64,000 nt of DNA, from assembly GCA_018396865.1 (NCBI GenBank), contig JAGTRB010000007.1:35041-99040 (forward strand), read 5' to 3'. Shown piece after piece: positions 53,525-62,219 of this stretch. This stretch comes from Candidatus Bathyarchaeota archaeon (GTDB taxonomy: Archaea; Thermoproteota; Bathyarchaeia; TCS64). Numbering within the stretch: position 1 is the first letter of the stretch; the number at the start of each line of letters is the position of its first letter. The position numbers and the translations under genes are program-made. The notes below the pieces were generated by a model. The model was not told the origin of the DNA. It ran no database searches and saw only the letters and a program-made list of their open reading frames with translations.

Positions 53525-53713
53525 CTACCTCGCCTTCACCCTCTTTATTATTGGAGGTCTAACCTTCCTGAATATCCTGTATCCGCAGTTGGGGCACTTG
53601 AAGGTTATGTACTTCTCCAGCTCCCTATACTCGACTTTGGTGCCGCAGTTTATGCACTCGTAGTATGGACCTTCAATGGGGCCTCTCTCCTTCTCCCTCT
53701 CCTCCGAGTTCAT
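53525..53713 (-). CDS. rpoP: RNA polymerase subunit Rpo12 (RpoP)
   Basis: A 62-residue zinc-ribbon protein with CINCG and CPNCG motifs (YECINCGTKVEY, FKCPNCGYRIFRKVRP), the Rpb12/RpoP pattern. The ATG at 53713 (MNSEEREKE) is chosen; the frame runs further upstream to 53764 without resemblance. It lies immediately before rpoH, with one base between stop and TTG start, so both polymerase subunits are made together. Confidence 0.9.
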   Translation of the reverse strand: MNSEEREKERGPIEGPYYECINCGTKVEYRELEKYITFKCPNCGYRIFRKVRPPIIKRVKAR

Positions 53714-53970
53714 CCTGACCGGTCGAGGCAATAGAAGAAAAGAGCAGGTAATTAAAGCTTTCACCCCTTAACCAAATTGGCTTATCTTGTCCTTCCCTCT
53801 CTCAGGCTCCCATAATGATCTCCCAGTTCTTTAGGTCTCCTCTTGTAGAATCTCACGATTTTTACTGCGTTGAACCTATAACATGCCACGAGGGCCAATC
53901 TCACGGCTATCTAATCTATGGCCATAGATGTAATTCCTTATGTTTATGGGATCATCAACTTTTGTTGTGG

Positions 53971-54444
53971 GTGAGGATTTTGAGGCTATATCTGGTTCAG
54001 CATGCCGAGGCTAAGAGGGAGGAGGAAGACCGGGCAAGGCCCCTGACCGATAGGGGGCGTGAGGAAGCCATCAAAGTGGCTCGCTATGCTGCTAGAATAG
54101 GCCTTCACATCGAAAAGATAATCCACAGCGGTAGGTTAAGGGCCTTACAAACAGCTGAGATCATGGCGGAGCATTTGAGGCCCTCAAAGGGTGTGGAACA
54201 GGCTGAGAACCTTGATCCCCTTTCAGACCCTAAGATATTTGCTGAGAGGCTAAAGGAGATCAGTGAAGATACCATGCTTGTGGGGCATATGCCCCACCTA
54301 GGGAAGCTAGTAGGCCTCCTCCTCACCGGAGATGTGAGCATCGAACCTGTTAGGTTCAGGACCTCAGGCATCGTATGCTTAGAGAGGGATGTAAATGGTA
54401 GATGGGGCCTCGTATGGGCAATAAGACCTGAAGAGGTACCTTAA
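53971..54444 (+). CDS. SixA-like histidine phosphatase
   Basis: A 157-residue phosphatase of the branch 1 histidine-phosphatase superfamily. The catalytic His is in LYLVQHAEA (RHG motif written QHA), the second part is in SGRLRALQTAEIMAEHL and the distal His in MLVGHMPHLGKLVGLLL. SixA removes phosphate from histidine phosphotransfer proteins; archaeal relatives are of unknown target. A GTG at 53971 is the best start; the frame is open upstream to 53815 but that part has no family resemblance and is AT-rich. Confidence 0.85.
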   Translation: MRILRLYLVQHAEAKREEEDRARPLTDRGREEAIKVARYAARIGLHIEKIIHSGRLRALQTAEIMAEHLRPSKGVEQAENLDPLSDPKIFAERLKEISEDTMLVGHMPHLGKLVGLLLTGDVSIEPVRFRTSGIVCLERDVNGRWGLVWAIRPEEVP

Positions 54445-54496
54445 ATATCCTTTAAATTTTCATCTCACCACCTACCAGCTTTACGAGACACTTCCA

Positions 54497-56140
54497 TTAC
54501 ATGAATGTAAGGTTGAGTGGTCGAGCCCCTCTTTTGGCCTGTTCGGTTTGTTTTATGGGCCTCCCTTCCACCATCCTGTCTGATACGACCCTTGTCACGG
54601 CGATCTCTATGAGGTCGCCGATATCCCCCCCATCAGCCTCTAAGAGTATGACCGGCCCGTGGTTTAATGGGTATGCCAACCTGAGACGCCTGTCCCTCTT
54701 ATATGGTTCGGCTAGAACCACCCTGAGCCTCTTCCCCACCATATCCATCTTGAGCCTCCTGTTGGCCTCCTCTGAAGCCTCCTTAATCATGCTGCTGTTT
54801 CTGTCCTTGTCGGCTGGGGGTGGGGCTGGATGGCCTCCGAAGGCCGACATCGGGAGGGGCTGAAACCTGTATAGAATGATCCTCTCAGCCCCCATCTTCA
54901 CGCTGTTGTTGATGGCTTCCACCGTCAACCTTGCCGTCTCCGTGGACTGGCCTGGGAGGCCGTGAATGAGGTATACATAGGGCCTGAGCCCAGCCCTCCG
55001 TAGCCTCTCCACAGCCCTCAAGGTCTCCTTCGGTGTTGAGGGTCTACCAATCATCCTCGAGTGCTCCTCAGAGCCCGTCTCGAGGCCGATGTTGATCGGG
55101 GTTCCCCCCAAGTATCTGCCTAGGATGTCCGCGGCCTCCTCAGTCACAAGGCACCCCTTCACATTCTCAACCATCAGGGAGGCCTCCCCATCCTGGAAGG
55201 CGTCGATGCTGGTCAGGGTTGAGAGGAGCCCCTCTATCTCCTCGTAGTTTGGCTGGGGCCATCTCGGGTCTGTGAGGGGCTCAGGCTCGACTAGGAGGTC
55301 CCTGCCATAGTCTAGGAAGTCGGGGGCGCTGAGCACTATCCTCCTAGCTCCCAGGGATATGAGCCTCCTGACCTCATCCTCTATCTTCTGGATGGACCTG
55401 CTCCTCGGGGGTCCGTAGAGGCTCGGAACAGAGCAATATCCGCACCCTGGAGGTATACCTGCGGGACATTCATAACGGTCGGTAAGGGGCCCCTCAAGGC
55501 ATCTCCCGCATCCCAAGCACCTCTCATCCATCATAGCCCTCCTGTAGTTGCTGCACCCCCTCAAGACCTCCACGTAGACCCTCGCGGCCCTATAGAGGGG
55601 GTAATCCACTATCCTCTCGGTTGATGGCATGTAGGAGTCATAAATCACACGCCTCATGAATGGCCTAAGGGGGTTCACCCTCACAGAGCCCCCATCCATA
55701 TATGCGACCCCACTAACCCCCCTAAGCCCCTCAATCATGAGGGGCATCCCCTCTATTAGGCCTAGGTCTAGGAGTTCTTGGAGTGTCTGCTCCCCCTCTC
55801 CAATAACGGCCAGGTCTCCACCAGCCCTAACTAGGGCATCCCATGGATCCGACGTGATGGGCCCCCCAAGGATGACTGGCCCCCCTATAATCCTCCTCCA
55901 GGCTTTTATGATCCTCCTCACCGCGGGGAGGTCTGGGGTCATCCCGCTGATGAGAAGTACATCATATTCCTTAAGTTGGGCTTCATGGTTTAGGAGATCC
56001 TCAGCTAAGCTGATTCTGACCCTTACACCCCTCCCCTCGAGAACTCCGGCAATGCCCCTAGGGCCAGCCCCTATCACATCCCTAGTAGCTATCCTCTCCC
56101 CCTTCCCTGAGGCGAGGGCATCCACTATGAGAGGCCTCAT
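54497..56140 (-). CDS. B12-binding-like/radical SAM protein with interrupted cluster motif
   Basis: A 547-residue enzyme: N-terminal cobalamin-binding-like domain (about 1-140; DVLLISGMTPDLPAV, GGPVILGGPITSDP), a radical SAM barrel and a C-terminal TRAM-like segment (about 480-540). The first cluster Cys lies in VLRGC (about 195) but the CGYC pair comes about 38 residues later (PPGCGYCSVPSLYG); the insertion carries CLGCGRC plus another Cys, enough for an extra cluster. Later parts (GLETGSEEHSRMIGRP, YLIHGLPGQSTET) are standard. It resembles archaeal B12/radical SAM proteins related to MJ_0865; reaction unknown. Confidence 0.85.
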   Translation of the reverse strand: MRPLIVDALASGKGERIATRDVIGAGPRGIAGVLEGRGVRVRISLAEDLLNHEAQLKEYDVLLISGMTPDLPAVRRIIKAWRRIIGGPVILGGPITSDPWDALVRAGGDLAVIGEGEQTLQELLDLGLIEGMPLMIEGLRGVSGVAYMDGGSVRVNPLRPFMRRVIYDSYMPSTERIVDYPLYRAARVYVEVLRGCSNYRRAMMDERCLGCGRCLEGPLTDRYECPAGIPPGCGYCSVPSLYGPPRSRSIQKIEDEVRRLISLGARRIVLSAPDFLDYGRDLLVEPEPLTDPRWPQPNYEEIEGLLSTLTSIDAFQDGEASLMVENVKGCLVTEEAADILGRYLGGTPINIGLETGSEEHSRMIGRPSTPKETLRAVERLRRAGLRPYVYLIHGLPGQSTETARLTVEAINNSVKMGAERIILYRFQPLPMSAFGGHPAPPPADKDRNSSMIKEASEEANRRLKMDMVGKRLRVVLAEPYKRDRRLRLAYPLNHGPVILLEADGGDIGDLIEIAVTRVVSDRMVEGRPIKQTEQAKRGARPLNLTFM

Positions 56141-56444
56141 TCAGATCTGGAGGCCAACATATCATGATAAAGCTTGCTTATCTGGAACATTTCAAATAAA
56201 GAGGAATCCTCCTTTTTGGCGTCGATACCTATATATACTCATGACAAAGCTTCCTACTTAAAGCTAACTGGCCGATTTAGAAGGAATTTTCAACATCCGA
56301 AACGGAGACCTATTGATAATAGACGAAGTTCTTCTTGATGCTGGAGTAAAACAAATCTGATAACATATAAGATAATTTTGTGAAAAGTTATAATAGGTTT
56401 ACTGTAATTCCCTATTGCAGTGTTTAATTGTCCTTTTTATTAAT
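56141..56444. other. Intergenic region with a short decayed frame
   Basis: About 300 bases, mostly AT-rich. A plus-strand piece at about 56280-56357 reads LEGIFNIRNGDLLIIDEVLL and ends in a stop; it looks like the tail of a lost gene but lacks a start. TATA-like CTATATATAC lies near 56230-56240. Confidence 0.35.
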
Positions 56445-56960
56445 TTATTGAAGGTTCTCTATTGTTTCCCTCGCTATTCTAAAGGCTTCTTTAACCTTTT
56501 CAACCAGTTTTTCGCATCGTCAAGCTCATATATCTCCCTTGGTGGACCATCCTCTGGGGATCCCCAAATCTGGCCAGTGCATAGTGTAGTGCCACCTCAT
56601 ATGCCAGAACGACGAGCTTGTTCAACTCTTTGATCGGTATGCCCTTTCTCCTGAGTAGCTCCTCATACTGTCCGATCATCTGGTTTAGTTCTGAGGCCGG
56701 ATTATGAATCCAAGTCGGTGGCTTAAAGAATCCAATAAAAGCCTTAGCCGAGTTCTCGGTGGAGAGTTGGGCCTCATATATGGCTGCAACGAGAGCGCCT
56801 CCTTCCAAAGATTAAGCCTCCTCAAGAGGTTCCTCAGCCAATCTGAGCCTATACTCATAGCCCTAGAGCCGAAGAGAAGCAAACCTAGCAGATCATCACC
56901 AAAGGTCTTCCCTGATAATTCTATGAGCTTCTCAACACTCATCTTCCCTACATGTCTCAA
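56445..56960 (-). pseudogene. Decayed MNT nucleotidyltransferase/HEPN fusion or pair
   Basis: Minus-strand pieces: MSVEKLIELSG...GLLLFGSRAMSIGSDWLR holds the start of a minimal-nucleotidyltransferase GS motif (LFGSRA) but the aspartate part is gone and runs into a HEPN N-terminus (WLRNLLRRLNLWKEAL). After a frameshift near 56805, GGALVAAIYEAQLSTENSAKAF, and after another, LVEKVKEAFRIARETIENL ending at the TAA at 56445, complete a HEPN helical bundle. At least one internal deletion and two frameshifts are needed. MNT/HEPN pairs are toxin-antitoxin systems; this one cannot work. Confidence 0.6.
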
Positions 56961-57138
56961 AGCAGAAATGAACTAAAGAAAACTTAAAGGTTCTGGACAT
57001 TCTAGCCATTGGAGAGGCCAGTTAATAATTTCCAGAACCAAGATTGCTAAATTTGAAGCGGATAAGGATTCTAAGGCTTTAAAGTTTTTATACCATAATG
57101 AGCCTTCTCACATCTAAAAATGTTAACCTAGACTAGGA

Positions 57139-58188
57139 GTGTGTTCACCTCTGCTCGAAGCATTCGCTCTCCTTTTAACCTCTTCAGCCATATCCTTCGC
57201 CTCTACCTACTTCTCGATGCCCTACTTCATCCGGTTCATGGTAGCTGCTGGGATCGTTGGGAGGGATGTGATGAAACCTGGGAGGCCTAGAGTAGCTGAC
57301 ATGGGAGGACCTGGAGTCGTCTTCGGCTTCCTAGCAGGCGTCTTCTTCTATGTTGGCGTCGAGACCTTCCTCTTCAGCGGGTTATCGGAGCTCATCTACA
57401 TCCTCGCAGCTATATGCACCATATTGATCATCACCCTGATAGGCATCTTCGATGTCTTGACGGGCCTCATGAAGGAGAGGGAGGGTCTAGGTCTATTCGA
57501 GAGGTTGAAGAGGAAGGGTATACCCGACTGGGTCTATTACCTGGCTCCAATACCCGCCGCCATCCCCCTCATGGCGGTGAATGCGGGTGTGAGCTATATG
57601 GCCCTCCCCCTGCTTGGGAGGGTGGAGCTTGGGCTGGTCTACCCCTTAGTCCTGGTTCCGCTGGCCATCCTCTGCTGCTCGAATGCAACCAACTTCCTGG
57701 CCGGCTTCAACGGCCTCGAGGCTGGAATGGGCTCAATCCTACATATATCCCTAGGCCTCTACGCCTTCCTCCACAAGGAGTATGCGGCGGCCGCTATATC
57801 CCTCACCTTTGCCTCATCCCTCCTAGCCTTCCTCAGGTACAACTGGTATCCGGCCAGGGTCTTCCCCGGAGACCTTAACTACACAGTTGGGGCGGCTGCC
57901 GCCTCTGTCGCCATCATAGGGAACATGGAGAGGTTCGCAGTCTTATGCTTCACCCCATGGATCTTGGAAGCCTTCCTCAAGCTTAGATCGAGGTTCAAGG
58001 CTGAGAGCTTCGGCATAATCCGAGAGGATGGAACTCTCAAACCAGCCAGTGAGGGGATCTACTCATTAACCCACCTCGTGATGAGGCTTGGAAGCTTTAA
58101 AGAGTGGCAGGTCTCTCTAATCCTAATCTTGTTAGAGGCCATAATTTGCATAATCTCATTCATCTTAGTCTCTTACCAAATCTTTTAG
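57139..58188 (+). CDS. Archaeal Alg7/AglH-like GlcNAc-1-phosphate transferase (glycosyltransferase family 4)
   Basis: A 349-residue membrane enzyme of the MraY/WecA/Alg7 family, which attaches sugar-1-phosphate to a dolichyl/polyprenyl phosphate for N-glycosylation or surface glycans. Family motifs are KPGRPRVADMGGPGVVFG (about 47-64), FDVLTGLMKE (Asp-rich loop) and the signature NATNFLAGFNGLEAGMG (about 183-199). About ten hydrophobic helices. GTG start; a TATA-like TTTTTATACC at 57085-57094 is well placed for it. Flanked on both sides by decayed MNT/HEPN loci. Confidence 0.9.
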   Translation: MCSPLLEAFALLLTSSAISFASTYFSMPYFIRFMVAAGIVGRDVMKPGRPRVADMGGPGVVFGFLAGVFFYVGVETFLFSGLSELIYILAAICTILIITLIGIFDVLTGLMKEREGLGLFERLKRKGIPDWVYYLAPIPAAIPLMAVNAGVSYMALPLLGRVELGLVYPLVLVPLAILCCSNATNFLAGFNGLEAGMGSILHISLGLYAFLHKEYAAAAISLTFASSLLAFLRYNWYPARVFPGDLNYTVGAAAASVAIIGNMERFAVLCFTPWILEAFLKLRSRFKAESFGIIREDGTLKPASEGIYSLTHLVMRLGSFKEWQVSLILILLEAIICIISFILVSYQIF

Positions 58189-58220
58189 AATCTTAGATGT
58201 TGTTTTTTTCTCTAGCATTT

Positions 58221-58706
58221 CTAGGTTGCGCCTAGCCTCCTCAGTATGGCTCTTGCATTCTCAAGGGATCTTCTAGCGTGTCTTAATGCTATCTCTGAGT
58301 CTTCCTCTCCTTAGATCTCTCATGGTGTTAGAGGCCTTTCAGGCTCGCCGTAGGTCGCCCTCCCATGCTTAGGGGCTAGGGCCATGGACATATCCGAGAG
58401 CTCCTAGGCGAGGCCCCTCCATCCTCGGGGATTCTGTCAAGCAGCTCCCAAAGCTCTTGGGAGGGGTCATGGCTCCAGCTCGGAATTCTGAAGAATGCTA
58501 TGACGGCCTTTGCCGAGTTCTCTACACAGAGCTGGGATGAGGTTAGTCCCTCTATGGTCTTTGCGCCTATACACCTCCTCTGCAGCGGCTAAGTGGCTCT
58601 CCGAGAGCCTGATCCTGTATGCGGCCTCTCCCAAAGGGTTGATCCGCATTATCATCTCCCTTAAAGCCTTGTTAGGGCTATGGGCTCGCCGTCGCTCCTC
58701 ATCCAC
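58221..58706 (-). pseudogene. Decayed HEPN-domain gene
   Basis: A GTG-started frame gives INPLGEAAYRIRLSESHLAA and AEEVYRRKDHRG, the HEPN first helices, then shifts frame: LTSSQLCVENSAKAVIAFFR, the core HEPN helix, and finally SEIALRHARRSLENARAILR before the TAG at 58221. Two or more frameshifts are required. It directly follows the MNT remnant on the same strand, matching the MNT-HEPN order. Confidence 0.6.
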
Positions 58707-58708
58707 CC

Positions 58709-59117
58709 CTACTTGCCCTCAGGGGTCTTATATCTAACTAACTTAGCCTTCTCTATAAGCCTCCTACCCTTCTCCAAGAACCCTGTTAATATCCCTTCAT
58801 AATCCCTTATCACAATGCAGTCCGCAACCATATTTATGAGGAGAGGTGTCAGCTCAGCTCCCCGTCAAGGAGCCTATCAAGCCTTATATCTATGAGGTTA
58901 TAGGTCTCCTCACATGGCTGGATATAGTCTTAGATATGCTGGAGCGGGTGGCCATCCCCCCCGCCTTCCTGAGCACTATGAAGAGATCCACATCACTGTC
59001 CACCTTAGCCTCACCCCGGGCCCAGCTGCCGAAGAGGATCAATCCTATAAATTCATCAACCAGAACCCTGATAAGGTCCTCCGATGCATCTGAAAGCCTT
59101 TCCAGTAACCAAACCAA
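58709..59117 (-). pseudogene. Decayed MNT-type nucleotidyltransferase gene
   Basis: The N-terminal frame is well kept: LILFGSWARGEAKVDSDVDL (about 25-44) has the complete GS...DxD signature of minimal nucleotidyltransferases. At about 58915 the frame is lost; another continues ETYNLIDIRLDRLLDGELTP and ends FLEKGRRLIEKAKLVRYK before the TAG at 58709. One frameshift therefore separates two intact halves. It is the antitoxin-like partner of the HEPN remnant following it. About 290 gene-free bases precede it (59118-59406). Confidence 0.65.
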
Positions 59118-59406
59118 CTCCTTCGAACCCCCTCAGCCAACCCCTCTCCACGCCTTTAGGGTCTAGCATCTTTAATCGAACCCATAGCCCCTCTCATTCA
59201 TAATCAGGAATGTTTATCAGCTTATCCTCCAACATCTTAATAGCTTTGAAGGTGTGAGGGTTCTTCGGAAAGTGAAATGTGTAAGGTTATAACATATAAA
59301 TTTGTTGAATATGGGTCTAAATAAAAGTTCTTTTATATCGGTTATACGGCGATTTAAGAAGGGTTTAGGAGATAAACCTTCAGAATTTTGAGAAGGGGAG
59401 GCTTCG

Positions 59407-59655
59407 ATGGAGATGGGCGTGGGGGCTGGGGCTAAGATTTCTCGTTTTGAGAGCATCTTTTTAACCCTATCCAACTTCGCAATCGTATTAATCTTAGTAA
59501 TCGATCTCTTACATTTATCTGGTACTTATCAATTCAATCTGCCTGATCTCACCATAATAAACCTTATAGTTTTAATAATCGCCTATATCTCTTATAGGAT
59601 AAAGAGGAAAATTAGAATGGAAATTTTGAAGATAAAAAGAGGGAATAAAAAGTAG
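59407..59655 (+). CDS. Small two-helix membrane protein, unknown
   Basis: 82 residues with two hydrophobic helices (about 18-38 and 47-63) and a strongly basic C-terminus (KRKIRMEILKIKRGNKK) that should face the cytoplasm. GGGGAGG stands close before the start. It converges on the fifth gene of membrane system copy 2 with one base between the stop codons. No family recognised. Confidence 0.5.
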   Translation: MEMGVGAGAKISRFESIFLTLSNFAIVLILVIDLLHLSGTYQFNLPDLTIINLIVLIIAYISYRIKRKIRMEILKIKRGNKK

Positions 59656-59656
59656 A

Positions 59657-59983
59657 TTAGGGGGTGGCTTTGATAATTTTTCTTTTATCTTCTTGTTCCT
59701 TTTCCATTTCCTCTATTCTCTTTATTACTCTCTCGATGTTCTTTCTCTTTCTTAGTAGTGCCAAGTATTTATCGACTCCTAGGAAGTCTAGGTATGGGCC
59801 GTAGAGTCCCATCCAGAACTCTGCGAACATCTTTGTGAGTGGCCCCCCACTCTCGAGGGTTATCTGGGCGAGTAGGCCGGCCCTGTGTTTTACGAAGAAT
59901 CCTGCCAGCTTCTCGATCAGCTTCTCCTCTTCATCTGGTGGCAGGTCCTCCCATTGCTTCCACTCCTTCTCCAAGGTTGTCAC
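59657..59983 (-). CDS. Membrane system copy 2, protein 5: small helical protein
   Basis: 108 residues, predicted soluble and helical: an acidic N-terminus (WKQWEDLPPDEEEKLIEKLA), a middle part with LLAQITLESGGPLTKMFAEF and a C-terminal charged coiled coil (RKNIERVIKRIEEMEKEQED). Its start overlaps the stop of gene 4 by four bases, so it belongs to the operon. Copy 1 has no counterpart at the same place. It could be a cytoplasmic regulator or scaffold of the complex; function unknown. Confidence 0.65.
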   Translation of the reverse strand: MTTLEKEWKQWEDLPPDEEEKLIEKLAGFFVKHRAGLLAQITLESGGPLTKMFAEFWMGLYGPYLDFLGVDKYLALLRKRKNIERVIKRIEEMEKEQEDKRKIIKATP

Positions 59984-60690
59984 TCTTCCGGCGTCAGCCT
60001 TTCTAGCAGGTGGGTCTTATCTAGGATCATAACGGCTGCGAAGGCTATGATCAGGCTGCCGATCAGGAATGGTATCTTCCATGGTGGAACTGTGTAGTTC
60101 TGCATGAAGCCCACGAAGAGGCCTAGCCTGCCCATGAAGGTCTGGGCGAAGATGACTCCGAAGCTTATGTACATTATGTACTCTCCTAGGGTTGCGCTCC
60201 AGGCTAGGGGACCCTTTATCTCTATTGTGTATAAGAAGAAGCTCAACATCAGGATTACAGATAAGGCTATTGTCCAATTGTAGATCATTTTTTGTACATC
60301 TGTTGTGAATAATGGAAGTATCGTTCCCTTTATCTGGTCTATGAATCCTGTGAATATTATCGTTCTTAGGGCTAGGCCGAACTGGGCTCCCATGGTTATA
60401 GCTATGGGTAGTCTAGCTATGTAACTATATTTTGGATAAACTCTAACTAACATCATTAATCCTAATATTATTCCTGCTATAAGTATGGTGTCTCCTGCTT
60501 GGATCCCCAGAATTCCCGTTCTATAAATATATAAGATGTTGACTATGACTGTGAGTCCTGTGCCGAAGCCTATGTATGATTCCTCTGCGAACGCGTATAA
60601 TGGGCTGCTCTTCCCATAAAGGGTGGTAAACATGCACATAGCTATGAATGCGCCGAAAGCAACGATGGATACCTCTATAATATCCATCAT
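59980..60690 (-). CDS. Membrane system copy 2, protein 4: polytopic membrane protein
   Basis: About 236 residues with about seven membrane helices, homologous to the copy-1 protein at 25692-26372 through YSYIARLPIAITMGAQFGLALR, DQIKGTILPL and GVIFAQTFMGRLGLFVG. The ATG at 60690 (GAGGATGAGATG context) is preferred because it clears the gene 3 stop by one base; the frame extends to 60735. The C-terminal LDKTHLLERL tail is cytoplasmic by the positive-inside rule, guessed only. Confidence 0.8.
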   Translation of the reverse strand: MMDIIEVSIVAFGAFIAMCMFTTLYGKSSPLYAFAEESYIGFGTGLTVIVNILYIYRTGILGIQAGDTILIAGIILGLMMLVRVYPKYSYIARLPIAITMGAQFGLALRTIIFTGFIDQIKGTILPLFTTDVQKMIYNWTIALSVILMLSFFLYTIEIKGPLAWSATLGEYIMYISFGVIFAQTFMGRLGLFVGFMQNYTVPPWKIPFLIGSLIIAFAAVMILDKTHLLERLTPEE

Positions 60691-60691
60691 C

Positions 60692-61555
60692 TCATCCTCC
60701 AGCAGAACCCTTTCTTCTAGGTCTAATGTATCCAAAGTAGCCTATGTTCCCAATTATGATGAAAATTATCAAGAGATAGTGACCGAGCGTGAAGGAGTTC
60801 ATCGCTGTCAATCCAGGCCCGGGGGCCCCTATCAGGTATTCTAGCTCGGCTCCTCCACGCATGCTCTGGAGCAGAGCCTTGTAGATGCCTGAGCTCACGT
60901 AAGGCTGCTGTGTCGCCACCATTACCCCGATGCAGTTCACTATCATGGGGGCTCCCCTAAGTCCGTAATGGTTGATTAAGGATCCGGATTGTATTCCGGT
61001 GGTGTAAACGGAGATGAGGGACCAACTCGACCAGTCCTTGATACGATCGAGGAATGTTCCCGCTATGGGTTTTCCATAGTAGTCCTGTCGAACAGACGCA
61101 TGGAAGTCTTGGGCTGTTGCGGCAACGGAAGCCTCATTGGGGAAGATGTAACCGAGGTATACATAGTCTTTTCCATATGTATACTGCTTTCTGGCGATGA
61201 CGTCTGCAAGTTGGTTGAAGATGAGCTCTGGGATCCCAGTGGCCTCAGGATGCGAAACCACTATCGCGATCTTCGCACCCCGCTCTATCATGACTCTCAT
61301 GGAGGCCAATATTCCGGACTGGATCTCCATATATCCGCTGAACTCGGTATCCAGAACGAACATGACTATGTCATCGGGCCCTAATTTATCCAGAACTTTG
61401 TAGTAGTTTAGGGTATCAGGGCTCACAGCAATAGGCAATATGAATGGACTCAGTAATGGCCCTATAACCACTATGAAGATGAAGAGATAGATTATTCTTC
61501 TATCATATTCAGCGAAGAATCTTAGAATACTTCTCTCCTTCTTCTCTTCGACCAT
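60692..61555 (-). CDS. Membrane system copy 2, protein 3: anchored globular protein
   Basis: 287 residues: basic N-terminus, one membrane helix (about 20-42), a globular domain and a C-terminal helix (about 255-276). Shared with copy 1 (24871-25695): YYKVLDKLGPDDI, YGKDYVYLGYIFPNEASVAA, FHASVRQDYYG, RGAPMIVNCIGVMV and SMRGGAELEYLIGAPGPG. Copy 2 is the clearer of the two. Three bases separate it from gene 2. Function unknown. Confidence 0.8.
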   Translation of the reverse strand: MVEEKKERSILRFFAEYDRRIIYLFIFIVVIGPLLSPFILPIAVSPDTLNYYKVLDKLGPDDIVMFVLDTEFSGYMEIQSGILASMRVMIERGAKIAIVVSHPEATGIPELIFNQLADVIARKQYTYGKDYVYLGYIFPNEASVAATAQDFHASVRQDYYGKPIAGTFLDRIKDWSSWSLISVYTTGIQSGSLINHYGLRGAPMIVNCIGVMVATQQPYVSSGIYKALLQSMRGGAELEYLIGAPGPGLTAMNSFTLGHYLLIIFIIIGNIGYFGYIRPRRKGSAGG

Positions 61556-61558
61556 TTC

Positions 61559-62209
61559 CTATCGCTCCTCCCTTCCGAAACCGAGAACCTGCATCTCCCT
61601 CCCTATGAGAACCCTTACCCCGAAGACCATTGCGCCTACAGTAGCACTTATAAGGAACATTCTTCCAGCCGCCATGGCAAAGGTTCCACCCAGGTAGAGC
61701 CCTAATGGCTCGATGCTCGGGAGCACCGCCCCTGTAAATGGTGCTTGATAAAGGAGGACTATAAAGCCCGTTGCAAGTAGCATCAATGCTCTTAGGTTTC
61801 TAGCCCTGAATGCTCTCGCACACGTTGAAGCCATATAGAAGACTAGGATGCTGTAGTTCACTGAGCTCAGAGGCGTGATGATCGCATACATAACCCAATG
61901 ATATGGCCCAGTCGTCTCCCCAAAAGTCCAGAATATCAACATCAATATGATAGAGATCATCATATAGATCTTGAAGATGTACCCCCTCGACCTTTTACGT
62001 ACGAAATGAAGGCCCCTCATGAACTGTGAATACACGGCTAGGATTAATGTGAAGGCGTTGGTTATGCTTGTTATGAGGATCAGCTTTGTCGAGAACACGT
62101 TAAGGGGATGGTTTGATGGGATATTAAGAAAGTAGGGCACAAATACTGCTAGAAAAGATAGTACCAGTACTGTTAGTTGAACCTCCCTACTTCTGAAAAA
62201 CGCCGACAT
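61559..62209 (-). CDS. Membrane system copy 2, protein 2: polytopic membrane protein
   Basis: 216 residues with about six membrane helices. Alignment with copy 1 (24239-24871) is clear from YHWVMYAIITPLSSVNYSIL through ASTCARAFRARNLRALMLL, then QAPFTGAVLP and the end VRVLIGRE. AGGTGA stands close before its ATG, ten bases behind gene 1. The pair suggests an ancient duplication because similarity is moderate while gene order is kept. Confidence 0.8.
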   Translation of the reverse strand: MSAFFRSREVQLTVLVLSFLAVFVPYFLNIPSNHPLNVFSTKLILITSITNAFTLILAVYSQFMRGLHFVRKRSRGYIFKIYMMISIILMLIFWTFGETTGPYHWVMYAIITPLSSVNYSILVFYMASTCARAFRARNLRALMLLATGFIVLLYQAPFTGAVLPSIEPLGLYLGGTFAMAAGRMFLISATVGAMVFGVRVLIGREMQVLGFGREER

Positions 62210-62219
62210 GTGTTATCAC

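Noticed and set aside
55656..56261. 201-residue plus-strand frame
   Set aside because: Antisense shadow of the radical SAM gene, with Pro/Ser/Arg-rich composition and no motif.
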